Shown piece by piece: positions 1 through 11,490 of a DNA stretch of 64,000 nt (positions are counted from its first letter, which is position 1; every line of letters begins with the position of its first letter). Source of the stretch: Anoplopoma fimbria (Eukaryota > Chordata > Actinopteri > Perciformes > Anoplopomatidae); NCBI RefSeq assembly GCF_027596085.1, contig NC_072460.1:6179512-6243511 (forward strand). The letters are read 5' to 3'. The translations under genes were made by a program, and so were the position numbers. Under the pieces are notes generated by a model. The model made no database searches. It had not been told where the DNA came from and saw nothing but the letters and a program-made list of their open reading frames with translations.

Positions 1-1300
1 CATTTTTTGAGGATTTCTGTGTTGGAGCCACAGAAGTATTAGGGAGGTTAAAAAGTATTGAGTGACAGACAGTTGTTTTTTTGTTGACAATAAGTGAAAT
101 ATAGAATTACAATGAGCTGATCCTTTAACTGACTGGGTTTAATTGGTACATACTATTCTGAAAGAGTAACAGCAGTAATAAAAAAAAGGCCTATCAGATG
201 CAAAATTATTGTGCAGCGGTTTATGATAGTATGACAATGTTTTCTTCAACTCTGGTTAGTTGTCAAGGGAACAATCATTTCTTCCTTCATCTCCACGATC
301 TCAGTATAAGCAGTAGAATTACCCGGGTCAGGTTATATGATAATCCACTAGGAATGTGCACTTGCATATACTTTTGCACGGGGATCCCGCATTTGCACGC
401 CCGCTCTAGCAAAATAGCGTTCTCATCGAAATGAATGAGGGTGCTGCGTTTCTTTTCACAGGGTTTTAATGTTGCTCTGAACCCGGCAGTAAGGTCTCCT
501 TTGATGTTTTTGGCACAGTGGTTGTAAAGGTAGCAGTACAACTTTCACATTGGAGAAGAAGAAAAACTGCAAGCTAAAGTGACTGGAATGAAGGACATAA
601 TGCTCATCATACATGAACTCTGGGGCCTAATTTAGTCCCGGGCTCCAAGTCCCAGTGAAACGGAACTTGGAGAGTTTTTAGCTTCTGCACTGTGACGTAT
701 TCCTTTGTGAAATAATTGTAACAGTGTAGAGTTAAAACATGGATTTCAATCTAATCATTTGCATGTGATTGGGCCGTTAAAAAGAGAGTGTGCTTAGAAT
801 GAAGGGCGACACGGAGTTACAGGGGACTCCACCAACCCCTCCCTTGATGCTAAATGTTGCATATTGATTGCTAGACTGATGATATGATATTATTAGTTGA
901 AATTGGTTGGTACAAGCTTACATAAGCACACTTCATATTTCATATATGATTTGATTTATACAGTACAATAAATACATTTAATATTCTTGCATATATTGTT
1001 AAATATATGCCCAATATGACAGGGATGTGATTTAAAAGGGTTAAAAATAAGTTTTCCATTTTGTTTCGTTTAGACACCTGCCAAAAGTTCAGTGTGTCTC
1101 ACATTTTATTCTTCTCAAGAATTCCCAAAATCGCTTTTGGGAGTCAAAGCTGTTATTGTTCCTATCACTGTCTTCTGTCTTGATATGTTCGATTTATTCA
1201 TGTTAATGACATGATCATATAATCAAATTTATCTGACGTAATCCATTTTGAGTTTCAAACAACAACACCATGTTCACACCAAGATACATTTCTCTGATGG
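1..1300. other. 3' flank of krt18, no gene seen
   Basis: This AT-rich stretch lies beyond the 3' end of the type I keratin gene. The only open frames are short, overlapping and unlike any family I know. No splice-bounded exon, SINE core or long repeat was recognised. In mammals EIF4B lies beyond KRT18, but nothing resembling it is visible here, so any such gene would be outside the window. Confidence 0.5.
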
Positions 1301-1302
1301 AC

Positions 1303-1564
1303 TTTATTGAAATCTGGGAAAATGACAGCGCAACAGGCAGAATTAACTGGACAGAAAGAAAACCAAAGATGATGATGCATAAAGCTTGTTTTGAATTCAT
1401 TTGGACTATTTTATTACTTTGACATTTTCAATGTCTTCAATTAGTTTCACTCTGAAAAAAAATAAAAAGAAGTGCACAGTTCTCCAATTCTCAAACTCAT
1501 AAATAAATCATGATGAAATAAATAAATGAATGATGATTCAGTTTTCCTCTAATCCAGTTTTATT
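1303..1564 (-). terminator. Candidate krt18 polyadenylation signals
   Basis: Read on the minus strand, three AATAAA hexamers follow the krt18 stop codon at 1738: at 1564-1559, 1415-1410 and 1308-1303. They would give 3' UTRs of roughly 190, 340 and 450 nt. The sequence does not decide which is used, and more than one may be. Transcript 3' ends are needed to choose. Confidence 0.45.
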
Positions 1565-1737
1565 TCATATACCTTTGGAGCAGCTGTATATACCCATGAA
1601 GTCAAAGAAATTGCTGGGTCAGCGGTTAGCGCTCTCAATAAGTAATAAGAAAGGAGATACATTTTGCCCAATTATGTGTTAGTGTTAGGATGCGGCAACG
1701 GTGATTGATGGGAGTGTCAGGCGGTTGCTTCTGGGAC

Positions 1738-4700
1738 TCAAAGGTTCTTGGTTTCTGTGCTGGAGGACACCACCTTGCCGTCCACCACGGTCTGCGTGAC
1801 GGTCATCACTTTGGTCTTCACTGTTCTCTGGTCCTCCAGAGCGTCCTGGAGCCTGTACGGAAACATCAAGAACAAAAGTCTCAGGTTAGTTTTTGTAGAT
1901 GGATTCAATGGTTTGCCTTTTGGGGGGTTGGTTTGGACAACTCTGTCATGATAAGATTCGTTCCTCTACGTACGTAAAGTCTTCCCCGTCCAGCAGCCGT
2001 CTGTATTGGGCGATCTCAGCCTCCAGCTTCATCTTCAGGTTGAGCAGGCTCTGGTACTCCTGCGTCTGCTGCTGGATGTTGTTACGCAGCTGTGTGAGCT
2101 CGGCCTCAAGCCCCAGGAGGATGTGGTTGAGGGCCTCCATCTCCATGTTGTAACGCATCTCTGTGTCCCTCAGTGTGCCCTCCAGAGAGGCTTTCTGTGA
2201 GGATAAGCAAGGGGAAGGGAAAGAACGGGTTAAAGTATTTCACAGTAAACCCAACTCGCTGATGACTGCTCCATAGAGAGGGGTCACCGGAGTGTAAAGC
2301 TTGTGTCCACAGATCCGTTGTGAGAGTCTTGAAGTGAGAATGTTGAGTTGGCCGTCGGAGCGTGCGTTGGGGTAAATGAAGTGTGTGCTGACTGAGCGCT
2401 TACCATGTTCCTCTGTGACTCCAGGTCGATCTCCATGGTTTGCACCTGTCTGCGCAGGTCGTTCACCTCTGTCTGGGCCCCCTTCAGAGCCTCCGTGTTC
2501 TGGCAGACCTGGGTCTGCACTTCTGTTATCTGAAATAAGGAATGAGATTAAAGAAATAAGAAAACAAAATCGATTTTAAGACCTCACTAATGGGACTTTG
2601 CAGATGAATGTTCCCTGTTAATCGTTTACCTGAGACTCGTGCCATGTTTTGAGTTCTTCCTGGTTCTGCAGAGCCATCTTCTCGTACTTGGCCCTTATTT
2701 CTTTCATGATCTGAGCCAGGTCCTGTCCTTTAGGAGCGTCGACATCCACTTGGACTCCTGACTGGGCGATCTGGTTACGAATCTCCATGACTTCCTACAG
2801 AAATAAATACGGACAGCGGGGTTCATAGACATAATCACAAATCTAGTGCACTCACTCCAAACTCAAATAGGTCAGCTTTTCCAGTGGTCCTACGCGTCTA
2901 ACTAAGACGCTCTACGTGGTCATAGTTATGGCTGGAATATAGGAGGAAGTCTGGTTATTGAGTATAAAGAGTGATAAAGGAGTAGTTCCACCCAAGGGAC
3001 TGCTGTTTGTGTCTTGTGTTAAACCAAAAGTCAATGTTCTTTTAAGTTATGCAACAACACTAGCCTACTTAATTTGGTTACATATGTTACGTGACGTTAC
3101 TCCGTCACATATGTAACGTAGCCTATGTAATGTTACTTTGTCATGTATATAACGTAGCCTATTTAACTACTTTACATATGTTACGTTAACGTTACTCCAT
3201 CACGTGGGTAAGGCAGCCTACTTAACTACATACACTATGTAATGTAACACACACAGAAAGTAGCCTACTTACCTATGTTACATATATTACATAACGATCC
3301 TAGATTGCATACTTAATTTAGCGTATTTCACTGTTAACTGTTTTACATAACTATACTGTATAGCCTACCTATCTATGTTAGATTAATTACATTACAATAT
3401 TCCATCGCGTAAAATAGCTATGTTACATGTATTACATAACATTACTACATCATAGCCTACTTAACTATGTCTTGTATGTTACATAATGTTACAACATCAC
3501 TGCGTAACAAACACATTTTATTTTAACACAATCTTTTCTAAAACCTAATCAAGTTGTTTCCTGCGAAAACGGAAGTCCATTTTGAAAAGACAGTGAATGC
3601 GTGTAACAAGCGGAATTTGACATGTGTTCAATTGACACTAGAGGGGTGTGAAGAGCGACATAGTTTGAAGCGTAGGGCCACTGACCCAGCAGCTGTATTT
3701 GACAAGTTGGAAGAGAGAACATGTTGGATACAGCATGTGTGGTTGGGTTTTGGCTCATGCACTTAAATGATAGTTATTTGAATTCCTTGGTTTTCTCTCC
3801 GTTGCCAAATATGGACGGGGACCATTTTTTACGATAAGGTTTCCCACAAAATTCACATAAAGATATTTCAGCTATCTTAACAAACCGCCGTCTTCCCACT
3901 GTTGTTTTCTCCAGCTTGCACCCAAGAGCGCCCTGCAGCCGGTTGAGGACGTGTCGGCTGCAGTCGTGGCGTCACACACTTTGATGATGTTGAAGGGGAT
4001 TATGGAGAGATAAGCAAATATTTATTCAAGCCTTCTGAAAGGTGTGACTGCTTGCTGAAATGTCCGGAGGTCTTTTGAATGTGACTTTTGTTTGGATTTC
4101 ATCAGACTTTGTTGAAAGCAGCACTTGAAATGCCGCATGCAATACGAGCTTTGACTTTCACTGACTAAATGTACAAAACCAGAGCTTAAGTTTATGTTAA
4201 AGACCCTGGTTGCTATTTTGAGCTATTTTTACTGGTTTGAAGTGGGTAACTGTAAAAACATGAGTCAATGTGAGTACTAACAATAACCATCTTCATTGTT
4301 TACACTCATAATGATAATTTTGGGGGAGTGGCTTTGGAATCAGCAAGCTGCTTTCATTGGGAAAGAGTTTTTTTAGGGTTGAATAATTCTTGAAAATCTT
4401 GCATACTCTTGCTAGTTTCTCAAGATTACCAACCCTATCATGAAAGTTAAGTCATATTTAAGTCAAAATGTGACGACAGTTGTTGGGTTGTTTGCTAATG
4501 TTGCCGGTACAATCAGTCGGATTTGTTAAGTTTTTGAACGGTAAACTTTTAATAAATACATCCAGATGTTTTATTCCCCAATTTGAATATTATTATTATT
4601 AAGAAAGACTTAAGATTTGAAACTCATGGGCTCTTAAGTCGTGGTTTGGATTTGATTGTGCCATCATACTCACATTTTCGTGGTTCTTCTTGAGGTGGAT

Positions 4701-5893
4701 GAGCTCCTCTTTCAGGGTTTCGATCTCGCTCTCCAGGTTCATGCGGCTCATGTTGGTGTCGTCGATGAGCTTCCTCAGACCGACGATGTCGGCCTCCACC
4801 GACTGGCGGATGGCCAGCTCGGACTCAAATCTAGGGCAGGGCAGTGAGGGTACGGTCAAAGCCTGGTACAGATGCTCATATTCACTTTGTGAATCTACTC
4901 ATCAGGAATTACTGACTGAATAACTCATTGACATATAGCTACTGAATTGGCCTACACCTGGTTGCCAACAATCTTTTTTTAAGGTATCTTTCCAAGTTTG
5001 AACATATGTGGAAAGTATTTGCTTAGCATACAATATTCAGCACAGCTGTGTTTGCCATGACTCTTAAATGACGACCCAACTAAAAGGGCTCCATCGACCG
5101 TGATGAGTTATGATTGTCAAACAACATGTGCCCCAAAGATGTCTGGCTTTACAGTCAGCGGGTGGAACTCACTTCACCCTGAAGTCATCAGCCGCCAGGC
5201 GAGCGTTGTCGATGTTGAGGATCAGGCGGGCGTTGTCGGTAGTGGCGTCGAACACCTGGGACATGGTGAAGAGAAAGAGGGGATTTTAGGTTTGCAAACT
5301 GAGGACGGGCAGCACAGACAACTGTTCCTTTAAGTTAGGTAAACCAGCACTATTTAAACTGCCTTCACTTGAATTAAAAAATTCTGTCCTTTAAAACAGA
5401 CTGGCTTTTATGTGATGTCATAATTTCTTAGTTTGTTCCTATCATATTGATTGGTTTTATTGTTTCATCTATTCTACTATTTTATCAGGTTTAAAATGTA
5501 ACCTTGGTTTGCCTTGCTTTGTTGAGCTTTCTGTTGTTTATTGCCTTGCTTTTGCCTTGCTTTGTCTGTCAAAGCATTTTCTAAACTATGTTTGTAAAGG
5601 TGCTATATAAATAAAGTTATTATTATTACTTGGTTAAATGTCTTTATTGATATAAGTAGTAACAGGTTCAGCATGAAAGGAAAAAGAGTAAACGTCAAAT
5701 AAGGACAGCCAGATGGTTGCAGTATTTGCTTTAGCTGTCACGGTACGGCAGATAAGGGCTGGGAATCCAGGTGACGGAGTCCACGAGCCAATCAGCAGCA
5801 ACTGTTCTTTCCCCGTGGAACAGGATCTATCCTGTCAGCACGGCCGAGGCAGGTGATTTGCATGAGGAAGTTGGTGTTGGCTTTTGTTAAGCA

Positions 5894-5965
<72 letters not shown>

Positions 5966-7610
5966 AATGGGTAGTTGACTGTGTGCGTTTTGTGTCGGCG
6001 TGGGAGTCTCTGTTTTCTCACATGGGGGCTGAGGGTGGAGAACACCATTTGAGTGATTTTTGCATCACTCCAAAAGGGAAAAAAAATATGAGGCAATTTT
6101 GACCTTGGGCTGTTAGCCTCCCCTTTTGCCCATTTTATCTGTCATCATTTCTCAAAAGGAGGGTTTGACATCTATGTTGCTACATCTGTCCAGCTCCCAC
6201 ATGGAAAAGGTTCAGAAAAAGACACTTTTTCCTCCCCACATACACAAACAGTATTTAGGTATTGCTCCATTGGGCCCAACTGGAAAGTTCCATTTGGAAA
6301 CTGCACTTCATTTTCTACAAATTTAACTTTGAATAAAGAGCATCAGCAAGACTAGGGTCACAGTCCATTCCCTTTCAGTCAATCCCGTCTTTTTTCTTCC
6401 TCTTGCAGTCAGTGGGGGAAAACCCGGGGTGAATCATTTACTAATCTTCCCGGTCATGTAATTTACTTTCAGTTCTAAAATGAAATTGGGCGTACAGGTA
6501 AGTGTTAAGTCATTTACGTTATCAGATGAATTGCTTTTAAAACAAGTCTTAGAAAAGCTCCACCTCAGACTATTGGATTCACATTAAGTGAGTGGACTTT
6601 TCCTCCTTCCCTCCCTTATCACCTTATATTTAATGTACACACAGTAGCAGTGACTGTACTCAGTGTGTACCGCCATTGTTCAACCAACACCAGGCCAGGG
6701 TTTGTTTCCGGCTAAACAAAGCGGAGTCAGGTCGTTAAAAGTCATGATGAATGTGTGGGCCTTTCCAATTCCTGGACTCTCTTGTGCTTTTTGGATTCTC
6801 ACTGCTTTCCTGTTTCTCTGACCCCCCCGCTGAGGCTCCCAACATTCCTCAACCATACAGTTTCCGGTCCCGCCCTCATCCCCACGACCCCGCTGGCCCC
6901 CAGAGTGGCAGCAGGCACTGTGCCAAGTAATGATGGGGTTTAGTTTAGGTTGGTTACAAAAGAATATTTGGGTTTGAACTGTGTAAACACAGTCATGACA
7001 TGTTGTTCTTTTTTTACACATTTCTTGCTCAATCCTACTTGCATCACATCTTCTCAATACCTTTATCATCCCATAAGTCAACCTGAGGTTATCATCTTTC
7101 AATTCCCTCCCTGAACTCGACACTTAACAAATCCTCCCATGCCCATTCCCTCCCGTCTGCTCTCACCTTCTGTCTCAGGTCATCCAGGACGGCCTGGTAC
7201 TTGCTGTAGTCCCTGAAGTCGGGCCCGCTCTTCTCCAGGGCCTCCTTGATCTTGATCTCCAGCTTGTGGTTGGCCTGCTCCAGGTTCCTCACTGTGTCCA
7301 GGTAGCTGGCCAGACGGTCGTTCAGGTTCTGCATGGCAAACTTCTCGTTGCCCATGATGTCGGCGCTGTTCCCGCTCACCTGCACACTGCTGGAGTAGCC
7401 CCCAGCCCCAGAGCCCCCTGACCCCATCATGCCGGCTCCCAGTCCGTGGCGGGAGCTGGAGGAGATGCTGATGCGGGTCCCGCCGGCCCCGCCGTGGATG
7501 GTGGGGGCCCTGTAGACAGGAGAGGCGGAGGTGCGTTGGAATGACATGCTGGGAGTCTTGCTGCTGGTGGAGGAGCGCACAGAGTAGGTACTTTGCCTGG
7601 AGGTTTTCAT
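1738..7610 (-). CDS. krt18: Type I keratin, keratin 18-like, 7 exons, 436 aa
   Basis: This is a type I acidic intermediate-filament protein that pairs with type II keratin 8 to form cytoplasmic filaments of simple epithelia. Exons on the minus strand: 7610-7167, 5255-5173, 4830-4674, 2794-2630, 2529-2404, 2194-1974 and 1852-1738 (444, 83, 157, 165, 126, 221 and 115 nt). All introns are GT-AG and frame is kept throughout; 83-157-165-126-221 are the classic type I rod exon lengths. Head is residues 1-88 (Ser/Gly-rich). Helix start motif [10 protein letters not shown] is at 96-105. The L12 linker region holds VDVD-A at 244-248. Helix end [14 protein letters not shown] is at 383-396. The 40-residue tail contains [10 protein letters not shown] and ends ETKNL. 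The short tail with VDGKVVS, the DAPKGQDL linker and the seven-exon structure favour keratin 18 over other type I keratins. The ATG has A at -3. The canonical Lys after LASYLD is Thr106, and Thr of IATYRRLL is Gln388. Its partner krt8 lies divergently 36.8 kb away. The family call is very sure; the krt18 paralogue letter is not. Confidence 0.95.
2870..3790. repeat. Dispersed-repeat insertion in krt18 intron 3
   Basis: Most of krt18 intron 3 (2795-4673) is repetitive. The ends of this block (near 2885-3000 and 3640-3725) resemble a block at 61064-61380 and parts of others. Shared phrases are TTATGGCTGG, CATAGTTTGAAGC and GTATTTGACAAGTTGG-like text. The middle (about 3060-3500) is a degenerate tandem of a 45-60 bp unit built on TACGTTACATATGTTACGT-like text with TAGCCTACTTA spacers. 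No open frame is present. It looks like a non-autonomous element whose class I cannot name. Confidence 0.6.
5470..5632 (+). repeat. LINE/SINE-type 3' tail in krt18 intron 1
   Basis: A TTGCCTTGCTTTG-rich stretch leads into GTGCTATATAAATAAAG followed by TTATTATTATTA. This is the ending of many fish L2/CR1-like retroelement copies, which finish in short trinucleotide runs. Only the 3' end is present and there is no open frame. It lies inside krt18 intron 1 on the strand opposite to the gene. Confidence 0.55.
5897..5962. repeat. (GT)n microsatellite, 66 bp
   Basis: An uninterrupted GT dinucleotide run in krt18 intron 1. The open frames across it are the artefact of a two-base repeat. Confidence 0.97.
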
Positions 7611-7714
7611 TGTGGCTGGGAGAGCGTGGAACTCAGTGAGAGAGATTGTGAGTTAGAGAGAGAGAGAGCAGCACAGGCTGGGTAGACAGAGACGGGAGCT
7701 CACAGACATAAGGC

Positions 7715-7801
7715 AGGAGGAGAGGGGAAGCTGTTACACTATATAAACCTTGCGGGCCCTCAGGTCCGCCCCTAAGAACACTCCCCCCTCACCCTGAGTC
7801 A
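7715..7801 (-). promoter_or_regulatory. krt18 core promoter
   Basis: TATATAAA lies at 7740-7747 and reads as TTTATATA on the minus strand, about 130 bp before the krt18 ATG. That predicts a start near 7710 and a GA-rich leader of about 100 nt. Just upstream are a TFAP2-like GCCCTCAGG (7756-7764), a GC box CCGCCCC (7766-7772) and a perfect AP-1 site TGAGTCA (7795-7801). Mammalian keratin 18 is known to respond to AP-1 and Sp1. Activity here is inferred from motifs and position. Confidence 0.7.
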
Positions 7802-8430
7802 CCTCCCTCTTTTCCACAGGCCTAAACCGCAAAATCGCTCACAGCATGCCTTTGTCCTTCACAAACTTCCTGAGCCCAGTTCTAAGCACTCAATGGAATT
7901 CAATAACTTGGAGATTAGAATGAATGGTGTCCAAGAACATTATTTTATCTCTTTAATTCACAAATTCCTAGAAGATATTGTAACACAACAAGTAGTGTTA
8001 ATTACATTAGCAATTAGAAAGGTGGACTAGGAGTGCAGATCCCCCCCCCCCCCCCACAGTGGCCCTCCATCTTCATTGCAAGTGTATCAAACGCGTACTT
8101 TCACTCGCACGTCTCACGCAACAGATACGCTCTCAGTATTCATTTGTGAAGCGGCTCTGTGAAGCTAAAACTAGTAGTAGTAGTACTGCTTCGCGTTGAT
8201 CGTTTAAACGCTTCCTTGGAACAAAATCTGTCAGTCCTGCTCTGTGTTTTAAGAATAGCGATAAGTCAGCGTACAACGACGATATATAAAAGTCAATCAA
8301 GCATGTTGTCAATCAAACGTGTTTTTCAAAAACCATTAATGACCGCAACCACACGAGATTAGCTGTTGACAGACGGACACAGAGGTGCACACATGCAAGC
8401 AAATACACACACATGCGACTGAAAAACTTA
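7802..8430. other. krt18 upstream region, no gene
   Basis: No coding feature is seen. A homopolymeric C run lies at about 8041-8055. The rest is unremarkable AT-rich DNA up to the edge of the duplicated exon fragment. Confidence 0.5.
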
Positions 8431-8676
8431 TTGAGCGGTAAACTTTTAATAAATACATCCAGATGTTTTATTCCCCAATTTGAATATTATTATTATTAAG
8501 AAAGACTTAAGATTTGAAACTCATGGGCTCTTAAGTCGTGGTTTGGATTTGATTGTGCCATCATACTCACATTTTCGTGGTTCTTCTTGAGGTGGATGAG
8601 CTCCTCTTTCAGGGTTTCGATCTCGCTCTCCCGGTTCATGCGGCTCATGTTGGTGTCGTCGATGAGCTTCCTCAGA
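8431..8676 (-). pseudogene. Duplicated krt18 exon 3/intron 3 fragment
   Basis: This 246-bp block matches 4534-4779 without gaps, at a constant offset of 3897 bp and in the same orientation. I found only two differences: 4538 A/G in intron and 4735 A/C in exon. It carries 140 bp of intron 3, the exon 3 splice donor, and the last 106 bp of exon 3 (8571-8676). It lacks the start of exon 3 and its acceptor. The exonic change would turn Leu of NLESE into Arg. Because intron is included it is a DNA-level duplication, not a retrocopy. It lies about 0.7 kb upstream of the krt18 TATA box. It is a dead fragment as coding sequence. An assembly error is possible, but different flanks on both sides and the two differences argue for a real copy. 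Confidence 0.93.
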
Positions 8677-10630
8677 TAATAATTGTTAGTAGGATAAATC
8701 AGGGAAATTGTTTTTGATTATAAGATGAAAAAATCGGCAGCCATAATCTTTGATTGTTAACATTGGTATGAAGCTACGGGTGGAATTTGTTACAAATGTA
8801 AAAAGGTATCCCACAGTCAACTAAATTAAAACTGAATTGAGTTGCTTAATCAAATATTTCAAATTGTGTCACCCGCAGTAGACTCATCGAAACACGTTAT
8901 TGGGTTGCGTCAAACTCCCAGCCCTAAAGAACAGCTATACATAAATCATCTTTGGAGAATGTCTCGCAATCGGTTCAGTACGTTACCGCAAATTATTTCA
9001 TCATTGTTATCGGAAGTCACTGTGGGAGGGTGAGATCAGGCCAAGTCACACCTGGAAAAGTGAGACGTCTCATTCAACTGCAGTCACCTGATGAAAGCAT
9101 TACAACCTATATGTGCGTCAACTTGGTCATGAACAAAACGCTTTGTAGATTGTGGAAAAGGGAACATCTGCACTCATGTAGTGTGGTTTTATTGGTCCAT
9201 ACATGTTTTATCACAGTAACTATACTTCACCCATACTTAGTACTTTAAATCAAAGCAACCCATTTCCTAACATCAACTGTGTTTTAGTGTAACTTTGAAG
9301 GTTTTTATTTGTGTAATATGAAAACTGAAAACGAATGGCTTCAAACTGTAGAAGTACATCCAAAGATCTAAAACAGCATGTATTTTAAAACAAACAAAAA
9401 GACAGCAAACCTGTAAAGTACATGATGATTTGTAGAAAAACATGCCTACCCCGAAAAAACACTACAGGTAAATCAGATAAAGGCTTTTAAAGCGTTAAGT
9501 GGCTCCAGATGTTATGCACAGTACAGTATGTTATCTACCCTACCTAGCCGGATGTGTCTCTGATTGTCCCCCTCCCATAAGGGATACGGTCAAACAAAGG
9601 AACAATTGTTAGTAGATATGTAGGAACAATGACTTTTCTGAACCAGTAAACATATTCCAGAAGCCCCCCTGCTGGTTTTTTAACACAAGCACATTCCACA
9701 CACGGTTTGTCTAAATAAATCCGTCTTATAACAAGGATAGAAACACACTTTTTCTTTTGGTTTATTTGCAGTTTCATTTTTACTTTTATTAGTCATTTAA
9801 AGCTAAGAAAAAAAGCATGTCTGTCACCAAAGCTTTGATTTCAGTTTTTCCAGAGAACAAACCATTAAGCAACAACAATTACTTGGATTTTGTCTCGTCG
9901 CCCACGGCCGTCTGTGTTGGCAACAACTTGTTCACGGATAGAATTCCTGCTTAACAGTTTTTTGTGTTAGTCTGTGGTTGTGTTTGGTCTCACCCTCGAC
10001 TCCTCTGTTTGTTTTTTTAGGAAGGAACACACAGCCGGATATTAAAGTATGAAGAGCTCCTGCTGAAAAAACCCCCCACTTGTACTGTCACAGAGTAGGC
10101 AAACAAAAAAGGACTCCAAGTCATAGCAATATACTGGCTTTGAAGGAGGTTGCCGCGAAAACACATGTTATACTAATAATGGTACAAATGCCAATTATTA
10201 AATCCGAGCCAATTTGTAAGCTCTTGTTATCTGTGTTTATTTAGACAAAGAGAAAGCAACAGGGAAAGGGGGAAACAGAGAAGCAGGAAAAAAATTTTTT
10301 TTTTCACAAACTGATATACATCAGACATCCTGAGTCTTTTCTCCAGTGATTAATCCCAAATTCAGACAAAACCAGCATCAGTTAGACAGGGTATTTTCTT
10401 TGTTGAAGAGGGTTTGTCATTTGTGTTGGAAGGGATGAATGTTTTGTCTGGGTGCCACACCCGGCTCAGAAAACAAAGATTAAGGTACAGAGATGATCGC
10501 CGTATAAGGAAGATAAAGGTGTTGAGTGAGATAAATCATGGATTACTGCAGGCTTCAGTACCAGTGCTTTTCCCAACAACAAAGAATTGTTTTTTTTACA
10601 AGGTTATTTAATGTAAGTGGTCATTTAGTT
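8677..10630. other. Intergenic, no gene seen
   Basis: AT-rich DNA with only short, unrelated open frames. No splice-bounded exon, RNA gene or clear repeat core was recognised. Confidence 0.5.
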
Positions 10631-10639
10631 CAACAGTTT

Positions 10640-10830
10640 GGGCGAAAGTAAGAAAAGAAGATTGATACCGCTCTCATTTCTGTGTGTAAGTGCTGAGCTG
10701 AAAGCCTGGACATGGTTAGGTTAGCTTAGCTTAGCATTAAGACAGGAGGCAGGTGGTAAAAGCTAGCCTGGCTCGCTCCAAAGTGGAACAAAACGGCTGC
10801 AAAGTTCTCTGAAGGTCATTATGATATTTT
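10640..10830 (+). repeat. Dispersed repeat, GCTTAGCATTAAGACAGGAGG type
   Basis: This copy shares its layout with 26100-26330. First comes an AGATTGATACCGCTCTCA-like phrase, then GTTAGCTTAGCTTAGCAT, then AAGAC with a GGAGGCAG-like run, then AGCTAGCCTGGCTC. Sequences of this form are very common between genes in percomorph fish and are non-coding. The element class cannot be named from the window. Confidence 0.6.
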
Positions 10831-11272
10831 GTTTGTTGAACTGTAGGGGAGGTCGTGCATGGTTGTGATTTTGGGTAATTGTAACACTTTCAATATCCCC
10901 AACCAGGAAAGGTTACAAGTCACCTGATTTAGCCAGTGAGGTTGCCAGATAGGGGGGTCACCATGCCTAAAAAGAGTCCTATACTTAAATATGTGTTCAT
11001 CAAAAACATCTGGAAACCAACTGTTTTTTAATTAGTGGGCTTAAGCTGCGTTAGTTGGGACGTTTTAACTAAGTCAGGGTCAGGGTAGCTGTTTCGACCT
11101 GCTTCAAGTCGTTTGTGCTACACGCTAAGCTAATCCCATTCCCACTCCAGCTCAGTGCTTTACGCAGATATGAGGTTGCTATCCATAAAAAAGTATTTCA
11201 CAAAAACACATTTGTTTAAGGGGCTGTTCTTTGTTCCACCAGGTCTAATAATAGTGTGACACCTTTCATACG

Positions 11273-11490
11273 GGGCGGCTGTGGCACATGAGGTAGAGCG
11301 CTTGACCCGCAACCGCAAGGTCGGTGGTTCAAGCCCCTCTACAGGCAACAATCGAAGTGTCCTTGAGCGAGACACCTAACCCCAAAATTGCTCCCCGGGC
11401 GCTTCATTGCAGCCCACTGCTCCTCCGGGATGGGTCAAATGCAGAGAAATGAATTTCCCCATTGTGGGACTAATAAAGGCTTAATTATTA
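11273..11490 (+). mobile_element. tRNA-derived SINE, near full length
   Basis: The 5' part has a tRNA-like shape with an A-box-like region (TGGCACATGAGGTAGAGCG) and a perfect B box GGTTCAAGCCC at 11326-11336, the internal RNA polymerase III promoter. The body follows (AGTGTCCTTGAGCGAGACAC, CCTAACCCCAAA), and a tail TTCCCCATTGTGGGAC then TAATAAAGGCTTAATTATTA. This matches the head and body of common teleost tRNA-SINEs. It is not a tRNA gene, because the acceptor stem cannot close. Its tail is seen again, inverted, inside the palindrome at 37754-37877. Confidence 0.85.

Noticed and set aside
5884..6102. Cys/Val- and Thr/His-repeat proteins across the microsatellites (also at 19573, 21382, 35151, 39836, 43843, 45297 and 53955)
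   Set aside because: These are translations of (CA/GT)n runs, open on both strands because a two-base repeat contains no stop codon.
6680..7123. 147-codon minus-strand frame next to krt18 exon 1
   Set aside because: It lies in krt18 intron 1, overlaps a plus-strand frame, and has no domain. The exon 1 donor at 7166 is clear.
11273..11345. Possible tRNA gene
   Set aside because: A and B boxes are present but the cloverleaf ends do not pair, and the sequence continues into a SINE body and tail.
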